Assembly: GCF_024453815.1 (NCBI RefSeq)
Contig: NZ_CP072934.1
Coordinates: 1,674,001 to 1,738,000, forward strand
From: Corynebacterium pseudogenitalium
GTDB taxonomy: Bacteria; Actinomycetota; Actinomycetes; Mycobacteriales; Mycobacteriaceae
Direction of reading: 5' to 3'
DNA length: 64,000 bases
The translations under genes and the position numbers were made by a program. Below the pieces are notes generated by a model. That model did no database searches and was not told where the DNA came from. It saw only the letters and a program-made list of their open reading frames with translations. Shown here in pieces: positions 50,623-59,164 of this stretch (position 1 is its first letter; each line of letters opens with the position of its first letter).

Positions 50623-50648
50623 TAGCACTCTCCTTCGTCGACTGCTAA
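50622..50648. promoter_or_regulatory. CIRCE operator (HrcA binding site)
   Basis: TTAGCACTC (50622-50630), nine bases, GACTGCTAA (50640-50648); the consensus is TTAGCACTC-N9-GAGTGCTAA, so there is one mismatch in the second arm. It touches the hrcA start codon and ends seven bases before the hemW stop. Confidence 0.93.
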
Positions 50649-50654
50649 CTCATA

Positions 50655-51806
50655 CTACTCTGCCTCCTCGGCAGCCAAAATGTCCGTCACAATCCCGTCT
50701 GCCAGCAAGCGCCCCGCATCAGTCACGGCCACGCTCTCACCCGCAGTCAACAGGCCCGCCGCCACATACTTCTCGACGACCCCCTCCGCCCCCGAACCAA
50801 TCATCCCCCGAGGCACACCCTCCTTCAGACGCAACCCCAGCATCACCTGCTCCTCGTGCCGCTCCTGCGGCGTGAGCGTCTCCCCGCCGTCAATCGGCAG
50901 CGTGCTGTCGGCGAGCAACTGGTTGTAGCGCTCCGGCCGCTTCACGTTCCAGAACCGGCGGTCCCCAATAAACGAGTGCGCCCCCGGGCCCGCGCCCCAC
51001 CAGTGCGCGCCACGCCAGTACAACAGGTTGTGCTGGCACTCCCCACCTGGCCGCGCCCAGTTGGACACCTCGTACCAGCCGAACCCGGCCGCCTCCAAGG
51101 TCTCAGCGATCATCTCGTAGCGGTCCGCGTACACGTCCTCCTGCGGCTCGGGCAGCTCACCGCGGCGGATCTTGCGCGCCATGGCGGTGCCATCCTCCAC
51201 GATCAGCGAATAAGCACTCACATGGTCGACGCCCGTCGACAGGATGGCGTCGAGGGTGCGGCGTACGTCGTCGTCCGTTTCCGTCGGCGTGCCGTAGATC
51301 ATGTCCAGGTTCACGTGCTCGAAGCCGGCGTCGAGGGCCTCCTTGGCCGCCGCGACCGCCCTGCCCGGCGTGTGCTTCCGGTCCAACACCTTGAGCACCG
51401 ACGCCGACGCCGACTGCATCCCCAACGACACCCTCGTAAAGCCGTGCTCCAGCAGCCCCGCGAAGTACGCCGGATCCGTCGACTCCGGGTTCGACTCCGT
51501 CGTCACCTCCGCCCCCGCCCGGATGCCGAAGGTGTCCCGCACCATCGACAACACCCTGCCCAGTCCATCCGCCCCCAACAGCGAGGGGGTCCCACCCCCG
51601 ATAAACACTGTGCTCGCCTCAGCCACGCCCGGCTGGTGTGCCGCCAGCTGCAGCTCCTTTTCCAGCGACTCTAGGTACTCCGCGTGGGAGCTCTCCACCT
51701 CCGTCGGCGTATAGGTATTGAAGTCACAGTACCCACACCGTGTCGCGCAAAACGGCACGTGGATATAGACGCCAAAGTCGGGCTGTGATTGCTGCGCTGT
51801 GTTCAT
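50655..51806 (-). CDS. hemW: Radical SAM heme chaperone HemW
   Basis: A 383-residue protein formerly called coproporphyrinogen III oxidase-like. The radical SAM cluster motif CxxxCxxC reads CATRCGYC near residue 20, followed by the Phe-Asn of HemW (CDFNTYT) in place of the HemN pattern. FIGGGTPSLLG and TTESNPES bind SAM. It transfers heme to proteins rather than oxidising coproporphyrinogen. ATG 51806 is taken as start. It is the gene just upstream of hrcA, a conserved pair. Confidence 0.93.
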   Translation of the reverse strand: MNTAQQSQPDFGVYIHVPFCATRCGYCDFNTYTPTEVESSHAEYLESLEKELQLAAHQPGVAEASTVFIGGGTPSLLGADGLGRVLSMVRDTFGIRAGAEVTTESNPESTDPAYFAGLLEHGFTRVSLGMQSASASVLKVLDRKHTPGRAVAAAKEALDAGFEHVNLDMIYGTPTETDDDVRRTLDAILSTGVDHVSAYSLIVEDGTAMARKIRRGELPEPQEDVYADRYEMIAETLEAAGFGWYEVSNWARPGGECQHNLLYWRGAHWWGAGPGAHSFIGDRRFWNVKRPERYNQLLADSTLPIDGGETLTPQERHEEQVMLGLRLKEGVPRGMIGSGAEGVVEKYVAAGLLTAGESVAVTDAGRLLADGIVTDILAAEEAE

Positions 51807-51873
51807 ACCTCGCAATTGCAGCAGACCGGGGCCGAGTTTGCGAATTGCATTCGAGGCGTGCTCCCTGGCCGGC

Positions 51874-51954
51874 CAGTGCCAAAAGACGCAACCCCTTTTT
51901 CACGACCTGGGCTTTTGCCTCCTCCCCCAACAAGAAGTGCGTCCTTTGGCACTG
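51874..51954. repeat. R4 palindromic element
   Basis: CAGTGCCAAAAGACGCA (51874-51890) is inverted as TGCGTCCTTTGGCACTG (51938-51954), one mismatch in 17, around a 47-base loop with a T-run. Only this copy was found in the window. Confidence 0.75.
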
Positions 51955-51968
51955 CTACATGAGGACAA

Positions 51969-52044
51969 GCACCAAATTCCCTCACAAACCATCAGCGAAC
52001 TGGGCAGACGCAAACCCCCGCCCTCAAATGAAGGAATTTGGTGC
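51969..52044. repeat. R1 palindromic repeat, copy c (reverse orientation)
   Basis: GCACCAAATTCC (51969-51980) and GGAATTTGGTGC (52033-52044) are perfect inverted arms. The internal CCCAGTTCG and TGTGAGGGAA, read on the minus strand, match copy b at 22.5 kb. With R4 it fills the gene-free gap 51807-52065. Confidence 0.85.
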
Positions 52045-52065
52045 GCACCCCCTCGTGCCACAGAC

Positions 52066-52734
52066 CTACGCCCCGCGGCGGCGGCGCTTCGCGGCCACCT
52101 TCGCCACTATGGCGTCCACCCGGGCGCGCTCCTCGAGAAACTGTGGCGGGGCGACACCGCGCATCGTGCGCACGAACGCGGGGTGGTCGATGCAGACGGT
52201 TTCCATCCAGCCGTCGACGGCGGCCTCGACCAGCTCGCCGACCCGCGCATACAGGTGCGGCAGGCTCACGGCACCCAGTTCCCTTGCGACCATCTCGGTC
52301 TGCTCGAGCGTGTACTGCACGATCTCGCCGAGGTGCTGCACGGTCAGGTCGGTGCGGCCGGCAAGCGCATCCTGCATGGTCTGCACGGAGAACGGCGCTT
52401 GGAGTGGGAAGAGGTCTTCGAGGCCGGCGGCGTCAAGAAGTTCGGGCTCGGGGATCTTTTCCTCCGGCCGGTAGGAGGCGGAGAGCACCCCGGCGCGCAT
52501 CCCGGTGGTCAGCGCCTGGCGAAGCCCGATGAGTTCGCCGACGATGCGGCGGGCGTCGTTGCGGGCATCGTCGACGATTTCGACGAATTCAGCGAGGCAG
52601 TCGTCGGTAAGTTCGCCGTCGTAGTCTGCGACTGCTTCGGCGAGGTGCTCCGTGTATTCAGCAACTTCGTCGCCGATGTTGTAAATCTCCTGTGTCAGCT
52701 CACGGTGGCGTAGCATCGCTGCAGTTTTATGCAC
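52066..52734 (-). CDS. Hypothetical corynebacterial protein (222 aa)
   Basis: An acidic, almost wholly helical soluble protein (LTQEIYNIGDEVAEYTEHLA, LAEFVEIVDDARNDARRIVG) with a short basic end KVAAKRRRRG. It has no signal peptide or membrane segment. I do not recognise a domain. It lies between fadD15 and hemW as its own unit; a hairpin at 52798-52824 separates it from fadD15. ATG codons at 52734 and 52716 are both possible starts. Confidence 0.65.
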   Translation of the reverse strand: MHKTAAMLRHRELTQEIYNIGDEVAEYTEHLAEAVADYDGELTDDCLAEFVEIVDDARNDARRIVGELIGLRQALTTGMRAGVLSASYRPEEKIPEPELLDAAGLEDLFPLQAPFSVQTMQDALAGRTDLTVQHLGEIVQYTLEQTEMVARELGAVSLPHLYARVGELVEAAVDGWMETVCIDHPAFVRTMRGVAPPQFLEERARVDAIVAKVAAKRRRRGA

Positions 52735-52797
52735 GAATAGCCCCCTTCTGGCTCACAGGAAGTACGGATCAAAAGTCGATGGAAATGTTAAGCCATG

Positions 52798-52824
52798 GGC
52801 GCGCCCCACGGGTTGAGGCGCGCC
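52798..52824 (-). terminator. Hairpin behind fadD15
   Basis: GGCGCGCC occurs at 52798-52805 and 52817-52824 with an 11-base loop; as the octamer is self-complementary the copies pair. It begins a few bases after the fadD15 stop and has no T-run, so termination strength is uncertain. Confidence 0.55.
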
Positions 52825-52830
52825 GGGGGC

Positions 52831-54669
52831 CTAGCGCTCGTAGAGCTTGTCGATGTCCTCGCGGAAACGCTCGAACACCACATTGCGCTTCACCTTGAGG
52901 GTTGGCGTCATCTCGTTTGCCTGCTCGCTCAGGTCGCGGTCGAGGATGCGGAACTTCTTGATCGCCTCGGCGTGCGAGACGGTCCCGTTGGCAACGTTGA
53001 TGGCGTCTTGCACCTCGGCGCGCAGGACGGGGTCGCCGGCGAGCTCGCTGAGTTTGCGGTTCTCCGGGATGTTGTGGGTGGACTTCCAGCGCTGCAGCTC
53101 TTCCTCGTCGAGGGTCACCAGTACGCCGACGAACGGCTTGCCGTCGCCGACGACGAGCGCGTTGGAGATCAGCGGGTCCTGGCGGATGATGTCCTCCATC
53201 GGCCCCGGTGAGATGTTCTTGCCGCCGGCGGTGACGATGAGGTCTTTCTTGCGGCCGGTGATGCGCACGTAGCCTTCGTCGTCAACCTCGCCGAGGTCGC
53301 CGGTGTTGAACCAGCCTTCGGTGAAGGCTTCTTCGGTGGCGGCTTTGTTGTTCCAGTAGCGGTCGAAGACGCCGGGGCCCTTGAACTCGATTTCGCCGTC
53401 GTCGTTGGTGCGGACTTGGTAGCCGTTGACCGGGCGCCCGACGGTGCCAATCTTGTTGGCGTTCTTGTTATTGACGCAGGATGCGGCGCAGGTTTCGGTG
53501 AGCCCGTAGCCCTCGTAGATTGGGATGCCGATGCCGCGGAAGAAGTGCAGCAAGTCGGCGCTCATGGCGGAGCCGCCGGTGATGCCGTACTTCACGGAGC
53601 CGCCGATGGCCTCCTTAATCTTGGAGTAGACGACGCGCTCGAAGACGCGGCGCTTCGCCTTGAGTATCCGGCTCGGCCCCTCGGGGGTGTCCATGGCCTT
53701 GGAGTACTCGATGGCGGTCTTCTCCGCCTCAAGGAACGCAGCCTTGCCGATGGCGGAGCCGTCCGCGGCCTTGTTATAGGCCGCATTGCGGACCTTCTCG
53801 AAGACGCGCGGCACGCCGAGCACCATGTTCGGCTGGGCGCGCTGCAGCTCCACGGTCAGGGTGTGGGTATCGGCCCAGTGGGACTGGGTGGCGCCCGCCA
53901 TCGTCAGTGCGAGGCTGACTGCGCGCTGCAGCACGTGCGCCAGCGGCAAGAAAGTAACGACGCGCTTGCCGGGGCGGGCCACCTCACCGATGTCGTTCTT
54001 GATCAGCGCCCAGGTCTGGTGTGCCCAGTTGCCGTGGGTTAAGGCCACGCCCTTCGGGCGGCCGGTGGTGCCGGAGGTGTACACGATGGACCCGAGGTCG
54101 TCGTGGGTGAGGGAGGCGGAGCGGGCGTCGACAAGCGACTGCTCGACATCCCTGCCCTCGAACTTGACGGTTTCGACCCCGGCGGCGTTGAATTCGTAGA
54201 TCTTGCGCAGCTTCGAGCTCGAGTCCTTCAGGCGCGGCTTGCCGTCTTCCTGGAGGAGGAAGGCGCTCATCAGCTGGGTGTGGTCGCGCGACTCGGTGAA
54301 GGCGATCTCGGCGCCGGAGTCCTCGAGGATCCACTGGATCTGGTGCATGGAGCTCGACGGGTAGATCGGGACGCTGACCGCCCCGGCTGCCCAGATGGCG
54401 AAGTCAACGAGGGACCACTCATAACGGGTGGAGGAAAGCACCGCGATGCGGTCGCCCGGCTCGACGCCGTTTGCGATGAGCCCCTTGGCCGTTTCGTAGA
54501 CCTCTTCGAGGAACTCCCCCGCGGTCACATTGACCCAGTCGTAATTACGTGGGCGGGAAAACAGCACGATGTGAGGCTTTTTCGTGCAGATATCCACGAG
54601 CGCCGACAGGCAAGTGTCAGTGGGACTCAGCTTGAATCCGAGCGGAGTTGTGTACGTTTCTGAAGCCAT
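52831..54669 (-). CDS. fadD15: Long-chain fatty-acid--CoA ligase (FadD15-like)
   Basis: A 612-residue AMP-forming ligase. The P-loop is VYTSGTTGRPKGVALTHGN near 170, the adenylate motif GYGLTETCAASC near 385, then WFNTGDLGEVDDEGYVRITG, RKKDLIVTAGGKNISPGP and the C-terminal catalytic Lys region TPTLKVKRNVVFERF. It activates long-chain fatty acids to acyl-CoA for membrane and mycolate metabolism. ATG 54669 is chosen; the frame above has no family similarity. Confidence 0.93.
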   Translation of the reverse strand: MASETYTTPLGFKLSPTDTCLSALVDICTKKPHIVLFSRPRNYDWVNVTAGEFLEEVYETAKGLIANGVEPGDRIAVLSSTRYEWSLVDFAIWAAGAVSVPIYPSSSMHQIQWILEDSGAEIAFTESRDHTQLMSAFLLQEDGKPRLKDSSSKLRKIYEFNAAGVETVKFEGRDVEQSLVDARSASLTHDDLGSIVYTSGTTGRPKGVALTHGNWAHQTWALIKNDIGEVARPGKRVVTFLPLAHVLQRAVSLALTMAGATQSHWADTHTLTVELQRAQPNMVLGVPRVFEKVRNAAYNKAADGSAIGKAAFLEAEKTAIEYSKAMDTPEGPSRILKAKRRVFERVVYSKIKEAIGGSVKYGITGGSAMSADLLHFFRGIGIPIYEGYGLTETCAASCVNNKNANKIGTVGRPVNGYQVRTNDDGEIEFKGPGVFDRYWNNKAATEEAFTEGWFNTGDLGEVDDEGYVRITGRKKDLIVTAGGKNISPGPMEDIIRQDPLISNALVVGDGKPFVGVLVTLDEEELQRWKSTHNIPENRKLSELAGDPVLRAEVQDAINVANGTVSHAEAIKKFRILDRDLSEQANEMTPTLKVKRNVVFERFREDIDKLYER

Positions 54670-54753
54670 GGTTGGCAAGGTTACCTGACAGAAACTACCT
54701 TTTGCGTGAGCTCCACTCTGCAAAACATCAGTTCTTTGGCACAATGGGTTGAT

Positions 54754-56892
54754 GTGACCAACGTAGAACTGCTCCATTCATTAGCTTCCGCGTACGGGTT
54801 CGGCACGAGCTACCGCGCTTCCAACGGTGCGATGACCACCCCGCCGCCGGAATCATTCATCTCCCTGCTGCAGGCCCTGGGCGTCAACATTAGCGACGCC
54901 CCCTCCGACGAGGAGTTGCACCACCTGATTCACGCCAGGCACCAGTACTGGGCAACCCGCCCGCTGCCGCCCTGCGTTGTGGCCACGGCCGGGCAGGAGC
55001 GCCACTTCAACGTCCACGTGCACGACGGACACCCGGCCCACACCTGGATCCAGCTTGAGGACGGCACCCCGCGCGAGACCTACCAGGACGAAAACTGGGC
55101 GCCACCAACTGCCGACGTCGCCGGCGTGGTCTGGGGCGAGGCCACCTTCCACGTGCCGGGCAACCTGCCCCCGGGCTACCACACGCTGCACCTGGAGTCC
55201 GATAACTTCAAGGACTCCTGCCCGCTGCTGGTGGTCCCGGCGCGTCTGGAGAGCAACCAGCGCTACATCGATAACCCGGTCTTCGGTGTGATGGCGCAGC
55301 TGTACTCGGTGCGTTCCGAGCAGTCCTGGGGCATCGGCGACTTCGAGGATCTCGGCACGCTCGCGGTGCTGCTGGCTGAGCAGGGCGCTGATTACCTGCT
55401 GATCAATCCGGTGCACGCGGCACAGCCAATCCCGCCGGTGGAGGACTCGCCGTACCTGCCGACGTCGCGCCGCTTCGTCAACCCGATCTACATCTCTGTC
55501 GAGGCGGTTGATGAGTACTACAAGCTGGACAAGGACGCGAAGGCCCAGATTGAGCGCATGGTCGCTCCGCTGAAGGCGCTCAACCGCAGTGCGGAGCCGC
55601 TGCGTCGCAACGAAATCTTCGAGACGAAGCTCGCCGTACTTCGCGAGCTGTTCTTCATCGCCTGCGCCGACGAGCGCCGCACCCACGACTTCGAGCTCTT
55701 CTGCCTCGACGAGGGCGAAGGCCTCGAGGAGTTCGCCCGCTGGTGCGCAGTGGAGGCAATGGAGACCGCGCCGTCGCGCCACGAGCTCGACGAGGAACTC
55801 GAGGAACTCACACGCTTCTACATGTGGCTGCAGTTCATCGCCGACGAGCAGCGCCGCCGCGCCCAGGACAAGGCGCTGGCAGCGGGCATGAAGGTCGGCA
55901 TCATGACCGACCTCGCGGTGGGGATCCACCCCGATGGTGCCGACGCCAACACGCTTGCCAACGTGCTCGTCCCCGAGGCGTCCGTCGGTGCCCCGCCGGA
56001 CCAGTACTCCCAGCAGGGCCAGGACTGGTCGCAGCCGCCATGGCACCCGCAGGCGCTCGCCGAGGCCGGCTACGAGCCGTGGCGTGAGCTGCTGCGCACC
56101 GTGCTGCGCCACTCCGGCGGTATCCGCGTCGACCACATCCTTGGTCTCTTCCGCCTGTTCTGGATGCCACGAAACGTCTCCCCGATGTTCGGCACCTACA
56201 TGAATTACGACCACGAGGCCATGGTGGGCACCCTGGTGCTCGAGGCGCAGCGTGCGAACGCCGTGGTGGTGGGCGAAGACCTGGGCACGTTTGAGCCGTG
56301 GGTCCAGGACGTCCTGCAGGACAAGGGCATCCTTGGCACGACGGTGCTGTGGTTCGAGTCGTACGACGACGGCTCCCCGCTCCACACCTGGGATTACCGC
56401 CGCTTGGCGTTGTCGGCCGTCGGCACGCATGACCTGCCGCCGACCGCTGGCTACCTGCGGTTCGCGCACAACATCCTGCGCGACGAGCTCGGCCTGATCG
56501 AGGAGCCGCTCGAGGAGCTCAACGAGCAGGACCACCAGTGGCAGGCCCGCGTGCTTGACCGCGTGCGCGAGGACGGCCACTTCCACGGCACTTCCCTTGA
56601 GCACACCGAGTTCACGCAGCTGAGCGCCGAGGAGTTCGCCCGCGACGTCGACGTGGAGGACCTGCTCGTCGGCCTTACCCGCTTCATCGCCGCCACCCCA
56701 TCGGCGATGACGGTGACGAACCTGGTGGACATGGTCGGCGATACCCGCATCCAGAACCAGCCGGGCACCAACGCGGAGCAGTACTCCAACTGGTGCATCC
56801 CGCTGACGGACAACAACGGCAAGGCGGTCCTCATCGAGGACCTGCCGAGTATCGAGCTGTTCGGTCGGGTCGCGGAGGCGTCGAAACGCTAG
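54754..56892 (+). CDS. malQ: 4-alpha-glucanotransferase (amylomaltase)
   Basis: A 712-residue GH77 enzyme that transfers maltosyl units in glycogen and maltose metabolism. Motifs: YSVRSEQSWGIGDFEDL near 195, GIMTDLAVGIHPDGAD with the GH77 nucleophile-region Asp, GIRVDHILGLFRLFWMP with Arg-x-Asp-His, VVVGEDLGTFEP with the catalytic Glu, and ALSAVGTHDLPPTAGYL. GTG 54754 is eight bases after CACAAT and starts TNVELLHSLASAYGFG, which resembles other corynebacterial MalQ starts; GTG 54706 is less likely. The start regions of malQ and fadD15 are divergent, 84 bases apart. Confidence 0.94.
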   Translation: MTNVELLHSLASAYGFGTSYRASNGAMTTPPPESFISLLQALGVNISDAPSDEELHHLIHARHQYWATRPLPPCVVATAGQERHFNVHVHDGHPAHTWIQLEDGTPRETYQDENWAPPTADVAGVVWGEATFHVPGNLPPGYHTLHLESDNFKDSCPLLVVPARLESNQRYIDNPVFGVMAQLYSVRSEQSWGIGDFEDLGTLAVLLAEQGADYLLINPVHAAQPIPPVEDSPYLPTSRRFVNPIYISVEAVDEYYKLDKDAKAQIERMVAPLKALNRSAEPLRRNEIFETKLAVLRELFFIACADERRTHDFELFCLDEGEGLEEFARWCAVEAMETAPSRHELDEELEELTRFYMWLQFIADEQRRRAQDKALAAGMKVGIMTDLAVGIHPDGADANTLANVLVPEASVGAPPDQYSQQGQDWSQPPWHPQALAEAGYEPWRELLRTVLRHSGGIRVDHILGLFRLFWMPRNVSPMFGTYMNYDHEAMVGTLVLEAQRANAVVVGEDLGTFEPWVQDVLQDKGILGTTVLWFESYDDGSPLHTWDYRRLALSAVGTHDLPPTAGYLRFAHNILRDELGLIEEPLEELNEQDHQWQARVLDRVREDGHFHGTSLEHTEFTQLSAEEFARDVDVEDLLVGLTRFIAATPSAMTVTNLVDMVGDTRIQNQPGTNAEQYSNWCIPLTDNNGKAVLIEDLPSIELFGRVAEASKR

Positions 56893-56896
56893 CGCG

Positions 56897-57037
56897 CTAG
56901 AGCAGCCCGGCCAGGGCCGCGACGATGACCAGCGCAATCATCACCCACAGTGCCTGTGTGACACGGGACTGTGGGTATTTGCGTTTCTGCTTCGGAAGCT
57001 GCTGATCGCGCTTGCGGAGTTCTTCAGGGTTGGCCAT
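56897..57037 (-). CDS. Tiny single-span membrane protein (46 aa)
   Basis: MANPEELRKRDQQLPKQKRK, then one C-terminal membrane helix (ALWVMIALVIVAALAGLL). The basic N-terminal half should stay in the cytoplasm, as in tail-anchored microproteins. It ends four bases from the converging malQ stop and follows the 42-residue gene by 11 bases on the same strand, so it is the last gene of the M3 peptidase operon. Function unknown. Confidence 0.65.
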   Translation of the reverse strand: MANPEELRKRDQQLPKQKRKYPQSRVTQALWVMIALVIVAALAGLL

Positions 57038-57048
57038 AGTTGACCACC

Positions 57049-57177
57049 TTACTTCTTCGAAATTTTGTACGCGATCCAGTCACTCAAACGCAGCATCGCC
57101 CACGAGGCCACCCCCGCGAGCGGCAGCGCCACCAGCAGGATCAGTGGCGTCTGCAGCCATGGCGACAGATCAAACAT
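57049..57177 (-). CDS. Tiny membrane protein overlapping the M3 peptidase gene (42 aa)
   Basis: MFDLSPWLQTPLILLVALPL then AGVASWAMLRLSDWIAYKISKK: one long hydrophobic helix and a basic end. The start codon lies inside the last codons of the M3 peptidase gene (GATGTTTGA, eight-base overlap), which indicates coupled translation. The conserved-looking polar end (SDWIAYKISKK) supports a real gene. It and the 46-residue protein may associate with the membrane together. Confidence 0.65.
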   Translation of the reverse strand: MFDLSPWLQTPLILLVALPLAGVASWAMLRLSDWIAYKISKK

Positions 57178-59137
57178 CGCTGCCCTCGAGCCCGCGGCGG
57201 ACCAGCAGAGCGCGGGTGTCCTTGTCGCGGCCGCGGAAGGCGCGGTAGGCCTCGGCGTAGTCGCGCGCGGCACCAACCGAGAGCACCGTGTCCCGGAACC
57301 GCTGGCCGCTGTCCCGGTTGATACCGGATTCCTCGATGAACTGGTAGCCGTCGGCGTCCAACGCCTCCGCCCACAGGTAGGAGTAGTAGCCCGCTGAGTA
57401 GCCGCCCGCGAAGATGTGGTTAAACCACGTGGAGCGGTAGCGCGGCTCGAGGCCTTCGACGTCCAGGCCAACCTTCTCGAGTGCCCGCTGCTCGAAGGCG
57501 TCAATGTCCTCGGGCACCTCGCCGTCGAGCGAGTGCCACGCCAGGTCAATCGCGCAGGCCGCCAGGTACTCCGCGGTGGCGAAGCCCTGCCCGAACGTCC
57601 GGGACTGGCGCACGGCCTCCAGCAGCGCATCCGGGATGACCTCGCCGGTGTCCACGTGGCGCGCGTAGTTACGGATGATCTCCGGCGCGAACGCGTAGTT
57701 CTCGTTGATCTGGGAGGGGAACTCCACCCAGTCGCGCGGCACGTTGGTGCCGGAGAGCGTCGGGTAGCGCACGTTGGACAGCAGTCCGTGCAACGCGTGG
57801 CCGAACTCGTGGAACACGGTCGTAACCTCGTCGATCGTCAGCAGGTCGGAGGTCAGCGACATCACGTTCACCACGACGGGCTTCGTGCCGGTCAGCGTCG
57901 ACTGGTCCACGAAGGAGCTCATCCAGGCTCCCCCGCGTTTCGACGGCCGCGCCCCGTAATCCGTCAGCAGCAGGCCAATGCCGGTGCCGTCTTCCTCCTT
58001 GACCTCCCACACGTGTACGTCGTCGCGGTAGCCGTGCAGGTCCTCGCGCTGAGTAACCGTGATGCCGTAGAGCAGGTTCGCAGCGTAGAAGACGCCGTCG
58101 CGCAGCACCTGCTGCAGCGGGAAGTACTTGCGCAGCTCGGCGTCGTTCACCGCGAAGGCCTCCTCCCTGCGGCGCGCTTCCCAGTACGGCCAGTCAGCGC
58201 CGTCCAGTTCCATCCCGGCCAGCTCACCTGCGAGCTTGCGTTCCGCGGCGGCGTTCGACGCGGCCGCGGGCGCGAGGTCACTGATGAGCTTGCGGGCCGC
58301 GGCAGCGCTGCCCGCGGTTTCCTCCGCGATGACGTAATCGGCGTGCGTGTCGAAGCCGAGCAGCTTCGCGCGCTCCTGGCGCAGCCGCACCGACTCGACC
58401 ACGAGCGCACTGTTGGTGTCACGGCCGCGCTGGCGGGAGGCGTCGAACAGCTTGTGGCGCGCGCTGCTGGACTCGAGCTCGGCCTGCAGCGACTGGGTCG
58501 TCGGCAGCTCGATCGGCACGACGTAAACACCGGGGTCATCGGCGTCGCGGTAGGCTGCGAGCTCCTCCTCGCTCAAGCCCGCGAGCTCCTCACGGGTCAT
58601 GCGCACCGCGAGCTTCGTCGTGTCCGCGAGTAGGTTGCGGCCGAACTGCTCGGAAAGCTCCGAGAGGCGCTGATTCAGCTCGCGCAGGCGCTGTTTGCCT
58701 GCCTCGTCGAGCTCCGCGCCACGGCGGGTGAACCGGCGCAGCAGCAGGTCGTAGAGGCGGCGCGACTCCTCGTCCGCCGGGGCCTCCACTGCACGCAGGC
58801 GGCCATAAAGTTCTTGGTTCTGGTAGATCGCGTCCGTATGCGCGGACAGGCGCGGCACGATCGCGTCCGCGACCTGGTCAAACTCAGGCGAACCGTCGGT
58901 GCCCTGCAGGTTGAAAAACCATGCCAAGACTCGCTCTAAGTCGCTGCCCGCGCGCTCCAGCGCCTCGACGGTGTTCTCCCACGTCGGGGTGTCCTCGGCG
59001 CAAATGCGGGCAATTTCTTCTTCATGCAGCACGAGCGCCCGCTCGAAAGCGGGCAGTACGTGTTCAAGGCGGATCGCCTGGAAATCAGGCAGCCCGTAAG
59101 GCAGTTCGGACGGGTGCAACAACGGATTGTCAGTCAT
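57170..59137 (-). CDS. M3 family zinc oligopeptidase (Dcp/OpdA type)
   Basis: A 655-residue cytoplasmic peptidase. The zinc site is TVFHEFGHALHGLLSN near 445 (HExxH; third ligand Glu in FVEFPSQINENY type segment, here WVEFPSQINEN). The N-terminal helical part (HPSELPYGLPDFQAIRLEHV) and length match peptidyl-dipeptidase Dcp and oligopeptidase A. It degrades short peptides. Two tiny membrane-protein genes follow, the first overlapping it. Confidence 0.93.
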   Translation of the reverse strand: MTDNPLLHPSELPYGLPDFQAIRLEHVLPAFERALVLHEEEIARICAEDTPTWENTVEALERAGSDLERVLAWFFNLQGTDGSPEFDQVADAIVPRLSAHTDAIYQNQELYGRLRAVEAPADEESRRLYDLLLRRFTRRGAELDEAGKQRLRELNQRLSELSEQFGRNLLADTTKLAVRMTREELAGLSEEELAAYRDADDPGVYVVPIELPTTQSLQAELESSSARHKLFDASRQRGRDTNSALVVESVRLRQERAKLLGFDTHADYVIAEETAGSAAAARKLISDLAPAAASNAAAERKLAGELAGMELDGADWPYWEARRREEAFAVNDAELRKYFPLQQVLRDGVFYAANLLYGITVTQREDLHGYRDDVHVWEVKEEDGTGIGLLLTDYGARPSKRGGAWMSSFVDQSTLTGTKPVVVNVMSLTSDLLTIDEVTTVFHEFGHALHGLLSNVRYPTLSGTNVPRDWVEFPSQINENYAFAPEIIRNYARHVDTGEVIPDALLEAVRQSRTFGQGFATAEYLAACAIDLAWHSLDGEVPEDIDAFEQRALEKVGLDVEGLEPRYRSTWFNHIFAGGYSAGYYSYLWAEALDADGYQFIEESGINRDSGQRFRDTVLSVGAARDYAEAYRAFRGRDKDTRALLVRRGLEGSDV

Positions 59138-59164
59138 GGCACCCCATCCTACTTGGGGTGTGAG

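Noticed and set aside
54853..56937. Long open frame of 694 codons opposite malQ
   Set aside because: Shadow frame; malQ is unmistakable on the other strand.
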